From: Lewinella sp. LCG006
GTDB taxonomy: Bacteria > Bacteroidota > Bacteroidia > Chitinophagales > Saprospiraceae
Assembly: GCF_040784935.1 (NCBI RefSeq)
Contig: NZ_CP160680.1
Span: 3,008,501-3,072,500 of the forward strand
Length of the DNA stretch: 64,000 nt
Reading direction: 5' to 3'
The notes under the pieces were generated by a model. That model was not told the origin of the DNA. It did not search any database and saw only the letters and a program-made list of their open reading frames with translations. A program made the position numbers and the translations under genes. This document shows positions 8,401 through 18,200 of the stretch, one piece after another. Each line of letters begins with the position of its first letter. Position 1 is the stretch's first letter.

Positions 8401-11353
8401 TAAAGTAGATGGTTACCGCTACTGGTTTGTGGATGCTAAAGCCATTATTCAACCGGGAATTGTGGTGGCACCAGGTTTTGCGGTCTATGGCTTTGGGGGT
8501 GGTGCTTATTACCACATGAAAGCTACCGGATTTCCTTCTTATGATACCATGAAAGGAAAGCCAGGGACAACCACGGCTGCCGGGCTAAATGAAGTGGGCG
8601 CAACCTCTTCCGGCGTCACTTACCTGCCCGACGAAAGCACGCTGTTTGGTCTGAAGGCCTCGGTGGTTATCGGTATCTCACCAGACCCCACACCTTTCAA
8701 TGCGGACATCGAGTTCAGTATGCAAATTAATGATAATGGCGGCTTCGACTTCATCCGCCTGAAGGGCGAGGGGTATTTCATGACCGATATCATGGAACGC
8801 GATGACCCCAAAGTTTTAGCCACCGTAGACATGATGTATACTCCCGGAGACAAAACCTTTGAAGGCACTTTTGGGGTTGATTTCATGTACGGATCGGAAG
8901 AGAACCCTGTGCTGGTAGGAAACGGGAGTATTTATACGAAATTCGCCCCTGGTGTTTGGAAAATCCTGGCAGGTACGCCTAGTGACCGCATGAGTATGAA
9001 AATTTTCTCCACTTACGAAGTAGGCACTTACGTGATGATGGGGAACCAGATTCCTCCACCACCTGATTTGCCACCTGGTTTCCAAAACAAAGAAGGACTA
9101 GAGAACTTCTCCCTGGTACGTAATCTTGGTGGAGACAAAGTGTACGAAGGGCTGGCTTTTGGCCAACAAATCAATTTTGCTGCGAATGATTTGAAGTTCC
9201 TGATTTTCTATGCTGATATGGATTTGACGGTGGGTTACGATGTGGCCTTACTTAAAAACGCGATCAGTTGTGAAGGTATGAATGAGGTGGGTTTCAATGA
9301 TTACTACGCCACGGGCAAAGGCTATGCAGGCTTTGATTTTACCTGCGGCATTGATATTGATACCTGGTTTTTGGAGACAAAAATAGAAGTGTTCTCGGCC
9401 TACCTCTACGCGGCAGTTGAAGTTGGATTACCGAACCCTACCTGGGTAAAGGGTGCGGCAACGGGAGCCTATCAGGTACTCAACGGTAAGCTGGAAGGCA
9501 GCTTCACTTTCAAGTTTGAGGCCGGGCAAATTTGCACGCCTTCCTCTGGAGGTGCTTTCCAGGGATTGGAAATCATTGCGGACATGAGCCCGACAGGCAC
9601 TGGAGAGGATGTCTTTGTCACCCCTCAGGTCGCCTTTAATTTACCGATTGGTAAAAATATATTGTTGCAGGAAAATCCTGAAGATCCCAATAGCACCACC
9701 CATGAGTTCCGTTTTTCTCTGGACGATGTAAAGCTGGAGCGGATTGCTAAATGGCAAAATGGCCAGTGGGTAAACCTGGCTCAACCGGAAACCGTAGCCG
9801 GAAATTTCTTACTGAAGCAATCCCAATTGGCGCAGTTTCGGCCTGATGAGGCATTGCTTGGTTACAGCAAATACCGCCTGACTGCAAAAGTATGGGGCGA
9901 GCACCGCAAGTTTAGCGTAGCGGAAACCCCTTGGAAAACCATCACGGTCGCGGAAGACGATCCGGCAACGGCTTACGAAATCAAGACCCAGGAGTTCACC
10001 ACGGGCCCACGCCCTCAGGTATTGACCAACAGCAATATCCTCGACACCTATCCCCGGCGCTACCAACGGTATTTCTACAAGGGAGATGCCGCCAACGGTG
10101 TGATCCGCTTTAAGAGCTGGCCTGGCTATCTGTTCGGCACCCAGCCCAGTGATGCCGAAAATTATCAGTACCGCTTCGTGGTGCGTTTCCACCAGATAAA
10201 GAATGGAGCAACATTGGTAGGAGAGGTTCCTTTACAGCTTGATCCATCCCAAAAGCGAGTCACTTTTGAGGTGCCAAACCTTGAGCACGAGACCATCTAC
10301 ATGGTACAACTGCTAGCCTTACTGGAAAAGAAACCCGGTGCCTGGTTGGCCAATAATGAGCCCGCTTTGACGACCGAAACCCAGAGCACTGATCTTGGCC
10401 AGGGCAATACCGTCAACGTGCAGTATACGCGGATCAACAGTTCAGCCATTGGCGAAAACGAACACGAATTGTACGCGCTGTATTTCCGCACCAGCAAATA
10501 CGCGCACATCCTTACCAAATGGAACGACTACACCAACCAGGCTACCCAGGTTGCTGCGGGTAATGGGAGCTTGAAGCGGAGAATTACGGCGAGCTACACC
10601 GGAGATGAAGCTTGGGATTTTTATGACCTTAACCCAAGTGCCAATGCTTACGGTTCCGTTGCGCCATTGCTTAGTATCAACCTTACCCGATTACAGCTGA
10701 CAGGTGGTACGGGTAATGGAGTGCGCTGGCCGATTCACCATTACTATAAAGAACCGCTGCAAAACCTGATGGCCACCAATCTGGGAGGTGCGATTAATGC
10801 ATCACCTTACACCCGTAACGTACCCGGCGCTGGCGAGTACCCGCTAAACAGTACCTGGCTGCACGGCAAGCCCATCTCTAATGGCATGGACTTGTACGCC
10901 ATCGGCATCCGCTACACCGGCAATGGTCAGGACAATAAACTGACGAACAGCGAAGTCGTAAACGCCTATAATCAAGGCGGTGGCGGCGGTGTGAATATCC
11001 AGAACCTCCAAGTCAATAATGGCGGCGGCGGTGGAAATCTTCTGAATATGAATACGCTACAACTGGCCATACCGGTAGTTCATAAAATGAACATCCTCTA
11101 CGACCACGCGCACCACAGCTATTATGCCAAAGAGCAACTGAAACAGATGATCAGCCAAGGCGGCCTTTTGCCCAACTGGGGCGACCCCGTGCAATACACC
11201 CCCTGGAAGTTTTTTGTAGACCATGGTTTCGACCAACAGTTCATCCCCAAGGAGGGGCAGGAGAAACTGTATTACCAGATCAATCGCAATTTGCCATCGG
11301 GCGTGCAGCACAAGAGTGGCCAGCAGAGCAAAGAAACCTACATCACTTACTGA
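5486..11353 (+). CDS. Giant secreted TANFOR-like surface protein
   Basis: 1955 residues with a signal peptide (MPLRISSLFFGLFLFLAIRSFGQ). The N-terminal region (about 24-180) reads VNVSLTISPPYPVYLEDLLE and later LPEGVYTICLRAMTY with paired cysteines; I recognise this as resembling the TANFOR domain of large Bacteroidota cell-surface proteins. An Ig/FN3-like piece follows (YDPPILLQPQNEATVSPL, FNWTPSGLPQYTRYRLEL). The long middle is beta-rich with repeated weakly similar strands, and near the C-terminus are two runs of five glycines (GGGGG) around residues 1832-1852. No recognisable T9SS sorting domain was seen at the end. It begins a collinear block; the FN3 gene starts 20 bp downstream, so the two are surely co-transcribed. 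The role is probably structural or surface assembly. Function is inferred from family and neighbours only. Confidence 0.8.
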   Translation: MPLRISSLFFGLFLFLAIRSFGQSVNVSLTISPPYPVYLEDLLEFRSQTLVTLTNTSATTVQVKLLTSIEEAGGQISLEVKNSYLPASPITLMPFQTLSLNGAQLRNFNQGINENDVQYRGFDREQLIQSGALPEGVYTICLRAMTYEVNGAPLSNEFQGCTNLFITHYDPPILLQPQNEATVSPLQPQFLIFNWTPSGLPQYTRYRLELVDLTMTNITNPNDVFAYAGIGVYFQRDNLLSPNLVYDAGMPPLIDGRSYAVRVTAYDPSQTIQYRNEGHSPVTVFHYKTEDGGLDNNVPADDDPEIVNQQPDPNQNYQAPCSPVDCSPVLPIGPAVSGGFGVGSTLSLGYFNMELTEVAWGGNEITGKGKIEIPMFNTWVNVEFNNLQVNAQGQVINGQAFAITDPGVTITEAMRTTSGQLAGITETQVEQVKNYVEQGQRYTELLNPDGATNLPFALKTNVQDLTQLLNITGMSFGPEGALLNAFLPIEIPEAINEILAFGSKGICFHPTGLSAEGLQELSLLGTEVVLPFGPNIDLVVKPGQGEQTTRVKWDCQGYESLQVAGAFVFKGNMLTPVEGNEPLAADFFFLASIWADFIGELNMPAFQVKGLEGLEVAEGQVMVDYSDIRAIDGIQYPAGYQGNQGAIWKGFYFPQLQLQLPTYLRKKNNDRITIAAEHLIIDKMGFSGEVSAAPLLVLDQGSLGGWQFSIDQFQVTLVNNSLQEGGFAGEIRLPISDAGIGYNCSLSQTDQEVGMDFMINTLDDISVDMWAANLTLLPGSTLSVTVENEEIITAADLSGSLTLAGGLPDQEGMTLDFPDMAFEHLVVRNKAPYLSCELFSLASPQKSLNGFEVSINPENEGEGVALVIDDSKATLQLGFSVKLHNATKSIEGLTQLSVAGSLVEEGNLQSWKYDGSQLDKIVVDADLGYMDMHGEVNFYNGNDPTFGRGFRGDFSATVQPSISIETFTVQFGKVDGYRYWFVDAKAIIQPGIVVAPGFAVYGFGGGAYYHMKATGFPSYDTMKGKPGTTTAAGLNEVGATSSGVTYLPDESTLFGLKASVVIGISPDPTPFNADIEFSMQINDNGGFDFIRLKGEGYFMTDIMERDDPKVLATVDMMYTPGDKTFEGTFGVDFMYGSEENPVLVGNGSIYTKFAPGVWKILAGTPSDRMSMKIFSTYEVGTYVMMGNQIPPPPDLPPGFQNKEGLENFSLVRNLGGDKVYEGLAFGQQINFAANDLKFLIFYADMDLTVGYDVALLKNAISCEGMNEVGFNDYYATGKGYAGFDFTCGIDIDTWFLETKIEVFSAYLYAAVEVGLPNPTWVKGAATGAYQVLNGKLEGSFTFKFEAGQICTPSSGGAFQGLEIIADMSPTGTGEDVFVTPQVAFNLPIGKNILLQENPEDPNSTTHEFRFSLDDVKLERIAKWQNGQWVNLAQPETVAGNFLLKQSQLAQFRPDEALLGYSKYRLTAKVWGEHRKFSVAETPWKTITVAEDDPATAYEIKTQEFTTGPRPQVLTNSNILDTYPRRYQRYFYKGDAANGVIRFKSWPGYLFGTQPSDAENYQYRFVVRFHQIKNGATLVGEVPLQLDPSQKRVTFEVPNLEHETIYMVQLLALLEKKPGAWLANNEPALTTETQSTDLGQGNTVNVQYTRINSSAIGENEHELYALYFRTSKYAHILTKWNDYTNQATQVAAGNGSLKRRITASYTGDEAWDFYDLNPSANAYGSVAPLLSINLTRLQLTGGTGNGVRWPIHHYYKEPLQNLMATNLGGAINASPYTRNVPGAGEYPLNSTWLHGKPISNGMDLYAIGIRYTGNGQDNKLTNSEVVNAYNQGGGGGVNIQNLQVNNGGGGGNLLNMNTLQLAIPVVHKMNILYDHAHHSYYAKEQLKQMISQGGLLPNWGDPVQYTPWKFFVDHGFDQQFIPKEGQEKLYYQINRNLPSGVQHKSGQQSKETYITY

Positions 11354-11373
11354 TCGGAATTAAAAAACGAATT

Positions 11374-13452
11374 ATGAAAAATCTAATATTAGTCCTGTTC
11401 CTGTCAGTATTTGCAGGTGTTTTGTTGGGGCAATCGGTTGCCACGCCTGGCATTAGTGTCATTGGTTATCAGGAGGCAGGTGTCAATTACTTGCGCTGGG
11501 TGCCTGCTAATTATGCGAGTTGGAAAGCGTTGAGCCAGCAGGGATACCATGTTTATAGGTATCCGATGGGGGAGCGTGGTGCTGATTTTTCGGCCGGTGA
11601 GCAATTGACCACTGTACCGCTGCGTGCTAAAAGCCTGGAGGAACTCAAAGCGCAATTTGGGCGGGATCATCAATTGGCGGCCATTGCTGCTCAGGGCCTT
11701 TACGGCGAAATAGAGAGGACGCCAGAGGCTGGCCTCGCCGGAGGAATCGTGGCTCGCCACACGCAGGAAGAAAATCTCTTCGGCTTTGCCATGCTTGCCG
11801 CTGATGCTGACCCGGAACTGGCTCGCGCATTAGGATTAGGGTGGGAAGACAAGACGGCCATTGCTGGCAGAAGCTATGTTTACGAAGTGGCCCCCGCCGT
11901 TGCGGAGAATGCTCCTGCTACCGCAGGGAGGTACTTTTTGGAGCCTTCCTCCGAATTTCCGCTTCCGCGCATAGAAGCTTTGGAGGTGGTAGAAAAGGAG
12001 CTCGAAATAGAACTCCGCTGGAATCCCGCCGAGAATCCTTTCCCCGCTTCGGGCTACTGGATAGAGCGCTCCCTGAATGGTGGTCGCAATTTTGAGCGCC
12101 TCAATCCAGTCCCGTTCATCGTCATCAATAACAGTGTTTCTGATTCCTTGGTAGGCGGATGGGCTACTTTCCGGGTACCGGTCACCGAAAACTATGTTTC
12201 TGCCAATTACCGGGTTCGCCCTTTTGATGCCTTTGGCAGAATGGCCGAAGATATCAGTTGGGTAGCAGGGATGGGCCGGGATCGTACACCACCACCTACT
12301 CCTCTACCCCAGCAAGTGCAGCAACTTCCAGAAGGATCGCTGATCAGCTGGCGGATGCTGGAAGAACCGACGGATTTGGCGGGCTACTTTGTTGCCTCGG
12401 GGCCTACAGCGGAAGGACCTTACTCTTGGATCAATGAACAAATGCTTGCGCCGAACCAGAAGGCATGGTTGGATACCAAACCAGCACTTCCGGGCGAAAA
12501 ACGCTACTACACCGTTACGGCTATTGACACCGCAGGGAATTTCGCGCAATCACTTCCGATCAACAATTTCTGGGTGGATAGTCTACCTCCCGCGCCACCG
12601 CAGGCGCTAAAAGCAAGCATAGATACCACCGGACTACTCGTTTTGGAGTGGGCACCCAACCAGGAAAAAGACCTCATGGGCTACAATGTTTTCTTCGCCA
12701 ATGCGGATGATCACCTGTTCACCCAGCTGAATAGCAGCCCCTTGACCAACCCCAGCTACACCCACCATTTGTCATTGAAAACCCTGACCGAAGAAATCTA
12801 CTACCGCGTAGTGGCGATGGATGGCTATTTCAATGCCAGTGATTACTCGCAGGTCTTAAAAGTGGATAAGCCCGACCTGATTGCGCCAGTAGCTCCCCAG
12901 ATTAAGCAAGTAAGCATCGGTGCTAAGAGTGTCGATCTGGAGCTGCTACCCAGCCCCAGCAAAGATGTGACCCACACGGAGATCCGTCGCCGGGAATCAG
13001 GACAAAACGACTGGGAAAGACTCGTCTTGTTGGAGGGTAAACCAACGATTTACCAGGATCGGACGGCCCTTGCCGGGAAAACCTACCAATACAGCATTCG
13101 CTGCCATGATGATGCCACGCTGTGGTCTGCTTCTTCGGCAGTCATGCAGGTTCAAATGACGCAGGCTGCTAACCCAGCAGGCATTACCGCTATTCAGTTA
13201 CAAATAACCAACACCCGGAATGGCATTGAGCTTTCCTGGCAGAATCCTGTAGTACCATCCGGTTATCGGTTACAGTTGTATCGCTCCGTCAATGAAGGGC
13301 CGCTGCGCTTACTAAAATCTTTGCCTGCCGAGTCGACTTCCTATCAGGACTTGACGACCAATAACGGGGATCGGTACCAGTACGGCTTACAAGTTATCTA
13401 TGATTATGGTGGTGAATCTTTGCTGACCGAAAGCGAGTTTTTCCAGTTTTAG
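11374..13452 (+). CDS. Secreted multi-fibronectin type III protein
   Basis: 692 residues with signal peptide MKNLILVLFLSVFAGVLLGQ. A first region (VNYLRWVPANYASWKALSQQ GYHVYRYP) looks like an FN3-type fold. Several FN3-like domains then follow with the typical W..N....GYxIERS, FRVRPFDAFG, YYTVTAIDTAGN, YYRVVAMDGYFNAS and YQYSIRCHD strands. FN3 arrays serve as spacers or binding modules in exported proteins. It starts 20 bp after the TANFOR-like gene and precedes a barrel gene, which suggests a three-part surface complex. No catalytic motif is visible and no T9SS C-terminal domain was recognised. Confidence 0.8.
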   Translation: MKNLILVLFLSVFAGVLLGQSVATPGISVIGYQEAGVNYLRWVPANYASWKALSQQGYHVYRYPMGERGADFSAGEQLTTVPLRAKSLEELKAQFGRDHQLAAIAAQGLYGEIERTPEAGLAGGIVARHTQEENLFGFAMLAADADPELARALGLGWEDKTAIAGRSYVYEVAPAVAENAPATAGRYFLEPSSEFPLPRIEALEVVEKELEIELRWNPAENPFPASGYWIERSLNGGRNFERLNPVPFIVINNSVSDSLVGGWATFRVPVTENYVSANYRVRPFDAFGRMAEDISWVAGMGRDRTPPPTPLPQQVQQLPEGSLISWRMLEEPTDLAGYFVASGPTAEGPYSWINEQMLAPNQKAWLDTKPALPGEKRYYTVTAIDTAGNFAQSLPINNFWVDSLPPAPPQALKASIDTTGLLVLEWAPNQEKDLMGYNVFFANADDHLFTQLNSSPLTNPSYTHHLSLKTLTEEIYYRVVAMDGYFNASDYSQVLKVDKPDLIAPVAPQIKQVSIGAKSVDLELLPSPSKDVTHTEIRRRESGQNDWERLVLLEGKPTIYQDRTALAGKTYQYSIRCHDDATLWSASSAVMQVQMTQAANPAGITAIQLQITNTRNGIELSWQNPVVPSGYRLQLYRSVNEGPLRLLKSLPAESTSYQDLTTNNGDRYQYGLQVIYDYGGESLLTESEFFQF

Positions 13453-13487
13453 TAAAACTGTTTCTTTTAGGATGCTCTGATACGCTC

Positions 13488-13532
13488 TACCCTTTACCTC
13501 AAGGGCGGTGTAGCCGTCCGGCATCCCTCTAC
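13488..13532. repeat. Short dispersed repeat, copy 2
   Basis: TACCCTTTACCTCAAGGGC with a variable centre and GGCATCCCTCTAC, matching the copy at 4081-4126 with a few substitutions and indels. It sits between the FN3 gene and the barrel gene, inside a probable operon. Confidence 0.4.
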
Positions 13533-13550
13533 CAAGCTAAATCCCTGTTT

Positions 13551-15227
13551 ATGAATTATTGGCAGTCTTCCTTTTTGGTCTTCATCACCTTGCTGTTGCT
13601 CTCTTCAACGGTTGCTACCCAGAACCTGGAGAATCTGGGTCAGCAACCTACGGTGCAACTCAGCGGAAACTTGGCACTAGGCACGCAGTTTTATCAGGCC
13701 AGTGGCATCGACGGGAGATCAACCTCTCCTAATTGGAACATGAGCGGCAGTGCCAACCTGCAATTGTACGAGGTGTCCTTGCCTTTTTCTTTCACCTTAG
13801 GGCAGCAAGCTCAGCAGCTCAATTATCCACGGTTTGCGCAGTTTGGAATGAGCCCGACCTATCGCTGGTTGAAAGTCCATGCGGGATGGCGCAACCTCAA
13901 CTTCTCGAATTACTCGCTGGCGGGACACTCTTTTCTGGGTGTAGGCCTAGAGATGGATCCTGGTATTTGGCGTATTGGTGCCATGTACGGACGTTTGCGT
14001 TCGGCACGTATGGCGACCACTAGTGTCGCCGGAGGACAGTTGCCTGCTCGGTACCAACGCAACGGGATGGCCTTCAAGCTGGGGATTGGAGAGGACAATG
14101 AGTTCATTGATCTTGTTTATTTTCAGGCAAAAGACGACCCCAATTCACTCCCCTCCGGGATGATTGACAGTACCCTGAAAGCGGCAGAAAATGCGATCAT
14201 GGCTTGTACCTGGCGCTTGCCTTTGGGGAAGAAGGTGAATTTCACCGGTGAGTTGGCGGGCAATATGCTCAACCGGGATCGCCAGTCTAACCTCGCCGAA
14301 GAATACTTTTCTGCCAGCATTCCTACACCCTTGGAGGTACGCACCTCTACGCAGCTCAATTATGCCGTTAGGGGAGGCCTGGAGTTTGATTTTTCGCCCG
14401 TATTGCTGCGTACCACCTTTGAGCGGATCATGCCTGAGTTTAGTAGCCTCGGGAGTTATTTCTTTGCCAATGATTTACAGCGATGGCTGATTGCACCTAA
14501 AATCTCCTTTGCGCAACGAAAGGTAAACCTGTCAGGCTCACTGGGCCTGGAGCGTAATAATTTGTTGGGATACCGTTTGGAAACGACACGGCGGGTTGTA
14601 GGCAACGCTGTGTTAAACATCAACCCCGGCCCGCGTTTTGGCGCCGATATTAATTTCACCAATTACAGTATTGATCAGCTCGACAGCCGCTTGGATAATA
14701 TCGACTCGGTGCGGGTTGCGATGGTGACGACCAACTATAGCGTCAGTCCGCACTGGCAATGGCAAGACAGCCTGCGGTCGCAACAAATTTTTGTGCTTGG
14801 GCAATTTCAGGCCCTCAATGATCGCAACCCTTTTACTCGCGAATTCACAAACATGGAAACCTGGCTGGCGATGCTTTCCTACAACTTAGGAATACTCCTG
14901 AGCCAGTGGTCTTTCAACTTCTCTTTGCAGGCACAACGCATAGATGTTTACCCCTTGCGTACCAATCGTTTTGGCGGCAGTTTTGGGGTCAATAAATCTA
15001 CCAAGGATGGTCGTTGGAGTGTATCGCTGCACAATTCGGTATTCAAAAACTACCTCGACAGCGAGGCCGATGGTTGGCTATTAAGCAGCAGCTTGAACCT
15101 TAGTTTCGTACCAGCTAAACGCCACCAGCTGAGCCTTTATAGCAGTTTAAATCATAATAAATCAGAAAAATTTACTACCTATACTGAGTTGTTTGGTGGT
15201 ATACAATATCAATACCGCTGGAGGTAA
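13551..15227 (+). CDS. Outer-membrane beta-barrel protein of the TANFOR/FN3 block
   Basis: 558 residues beginning with a signal peptide (MNYWQSSFLVFITLLLLSST, VATQ). The rest consists of alternating hydrophobic/polar strands with aromatic girdles (YRWLKVHAGWRNLNFSNYSL, GIWRIGAMYGRLRSA, VNFTGELAGNML) and ends in FGGIQYQYRWR. The C-terminal aromatic/charged pattern is typical of outer-membrane barrels. It lacks a plug or TonB box. It is the third gene of the block and may anchor or export the two upstream secreted proteins; that role is inference from order alone. The kinase gene begins 10 bp after its stop. Confidence 0.75.
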   Translation: MNYWQSSFLVFITLLLLSSTVATQNLENLGQQPTVQLSGNLALGTQFYQASGIDGRSTSPNWNMSGSANLQLYEVSLPFSFTLGQQAQQLNYPRFAQFGMSPTYRWLKVHAGWRNLNFSNYSLAGHSFLGVGLEMDPGIWRIGAMYGRLRSARMATTSVAGGQLPARYQRNGMAFKLGIGEDNEFIDLVYFQAKDDPNSLPSGMIDSTLKAAENAIMACTWRLPLGKKVNFTGELAGNMLNRDRQSNLAEEYFSASIPTPLEVRTSTQLNYAVRGGLEFDFSPVLLRTTFERIMPEFSSLGSYFFANDLQRWLIAPKISFAQRKVNLSGSLGLERNNLLGYRLETTRRVVGNAVLNINPGPRFGADINFTNYSIDQLDSRLDNIDSVRVAMVTTNYSVSPHWQWQDSLRSQQIFVLGQFQALNDRNPFTREFTNMETWLAMLSYNLGILLSQWSFNFSLQAQRIDVYPLRTNRFGGSFGVNKSTKDGRWSVSLHNSVFKNYLDSEADGWLLSSSLNLSFVPAKRHQLSLYSSLNHNKSEKFTTYTELFGGIQYQYRWR

Positions 15228-15237
15228 TCTTCTGTCT

Positions 15238-18200
15238 ATGCATGAGTCTGGCTTGAAATATTTATGGATAGTAGCAGTGGCTGTTGATGCGTTGCTCCAC
15301 AAGGCTGGCCCGCTTGTGGCGCTGATGGTTTTCAGTTGTTGCTGTTCTCTTGGTGCCCAGACCCGAGTGACCCAATTCGATCAAATAGGAGTGCCGGAGG
15401 GCCTACCGGAAGGGCATGCTTTTGACATCGTTCAAGATCAAATAGGATACTTGTGGATAGCTTCCTACGAAGGCCTCTTTCGGTATGATGGGCAAAATGC
15501 CAAAGGCTTTACGAGCAGCAATGGTGTGGAATTGACGAACGAACGGATTACAGATTTGGAGCCAACGGATTCCAACGGGCTTTGGGTGGCTACCTACAAA
15601 GGGTTGAATTACATAGATTTAAGAACAGGTACTTGTCGGCAATTTCTCAATACTTCTGAGCGGCCAAACTTGTTTTCAGATGCACATATTCAGGAGTTGA
15701 TAGAAGACCAGCATGGCTTTTTGTGGTGTGCTACCCAGGCTGGCGTAAGTGTAATAAACCCTGATAAAGAAGAATTCGCACAGCTTGCCGAGAAGGTTAT
15801 TGTCACCGATTATTGTTTAGACAAACGCAATGAGGTGCTTTACGCGGCATCAGATCAGGGCTTGATTCAATTACATAGCGCACCTTTAGGTTACAGCGTT
15901 ATCGTACCTGTTGGAAGCCCTGCCTATCCCTCGGGTATGACCATTTATCAAGTCTACCAGGGACGTAATGGCCAACTATGGGTGGGTACTTCCCATGGAC
16001 TTTGGTGGTTGGATGTCGTTACTCATGAATTAAAACGCCCGGAAGATTGGCCTGGAAATCAGCTGGAGGTGTCTGTCAGAGCTATTTTAGAAGATCGGAA
16101 TAACGATCTCTGGTTGGGTACCACTAAAGGAGCCATCCAGTGGCTACGGAGCCAACACCGAATTGGCTGGCATCGGCACGATGAAAATTTACAAACAACC
16201 ATTGGCTCTGATTTTATCCAAAGTTTGTACGAAGACAACAATGGTAACATTTGGATTGGTCATGCGCTGGGTCTGAGCAAGATTAACCCTCAACAAAAAA
16301 AATTCGCGCTTTACCAGACGGATGCCTCGCTTTCTTATAATAACCTGAACAACCATTTCCAGCGACTGCACCAACGACCGGATGGTAGTTTTCTCTTTTT
16401 TACCAGGTATACGATTTATCGCTCAGCGTATCTGGGAGCTCCTCTGGAAGAACTGAATGACATTCCTTTTCCCTATTATATGGAGCGTTTTTTAGAACGA
16501 TCTAATGGAGAACTGTGGTTGGCGTATTCAGCCCCCGGTAAGGGCATTTATCGTTATGAACCAGAAAAAAACAGACTGGTAAAGGTACCTTTAAAGGGGT
16601 ATTTTGATCAACAGAATTGTTTCGATCTCGAAGAGGATATTGATAACCCGAATGTGCTTTGGATAGGAACCAGTGAAGGGTTGTGTCGTTACCATGCTAT
16701 AACTGGTGATACCATGTGGGTGCATCCTGTTCTTCCTAACGGTGATGTGAAAGGGCATATTAGAGGATTTACCCAGACCAGCGACGGAAATATGTGGTTG
16801 TTGGCAGGGTATATGTTGGCTAAAATGGATAAAAGTGATTTTCGCTTAACTTACTTTCCTCCATCAGACATCCCACATGCTGGTCCTGTAGGGGATCATG
16901 TGCGAGAAGTGATTGAATACCCTGAGGGTAAGTTATGGATAGCCTTAAACCAGGGGTTCTCAAGCTATGACATGAAGACGGGCTTGTTTCAAAATTACGG
17001 CAAGCAGGAAGGACTGGAAAAAGGAGCATTGATCTACGCACTGCTACCTGCTAAGGACGGGAAAATCTGGTTATGTACACGTTCTAATATCATCTGTTTT
17101 GACCCGGAGCAAGCATCCTTTCAGTATTATTCTATACCTGATGGGGTGAATACGGGATTTAACCGTTTATCCTATCTCTCGGCCCAAGATGGGAGCCTTT
17201 TATTTGGGGGAACCAATGGTCTTGTCGCTTTTCATCCAGATAGTATACAGCCCAATAATAATCGTCCGGCATTGGTATTGAAGGATGTATGGATCGATAA
17301 TCATCGTTTAGCGGCAGCTACACAGGCAGCCTATATTTCGAGTTTGGAGCTTCCTGCACAAAGCAGTGTGCTGACCTTGGAAGTACAAGTGTTGGAATAC
17401 ATTGCGCCAGCGCGTAATCTGTATGCTTATCGCATGCTAGGGTACGACAAAGAGTGGATTGACAATGGCAATGAAAGGCGCATTACCTATACCCGTCTTC
17501 CCCCTGGAGCATACACGCTGCAAATAAAAGCTACCAATTACGATGGCGTCTGGGCGGATGACCAGTGGTTGGAAATTGCGGTAAACGTTTTACCTAACTA
17601 TTGGCAGACCATTTATTTTCGAGCGTTTATCATCTTACTTGTTTCGTTGGTGCTTTTTCTCTTTATGCGCAATTTGCAGCAAAAACGTAAGCTCCGGGAA
17701 GAGAAAGTTATTGCGGAGACCAATAGCCGCTACAAGTCTAAATTTTTGGCCAATATGAGCCACGAAATCCGTACGCCACTGAATGCCATCATGGGCTTAA
17801 ACCAACTCCTTTTAGGTACAAAACTAAACGAACGGCAACAGCAGTTTGCCAGTGCGATCCAGGAATCTTCCAGCAATTTGTTGGTTATCGTGAATGATAT
17901 TCTCGATCAGGAAAAAATTGAACGAGGACGTTACCGTTTTGTGCAACGACCTTTTGAGCTAGAAACCGTCCTCCAACAATTGCACAACACCTTCTTTTAT
18001 CGTGCACAGGAAAAAGGCTTGGTCTTTTCTATCCATCGGCAACGGGAAATCCCTCAAACCCTGATCGGAGACCCTATTCGTCTTTATCAGATACTGACCA
18101 ATTTACTGGGCAATGCTTTAAAATTTACGGAAAAGGGCACCATTGAGTTGTCCGTAAATTTATTGGATATAAAGCGGGAGGAAGAAAAATTATCACTTCA

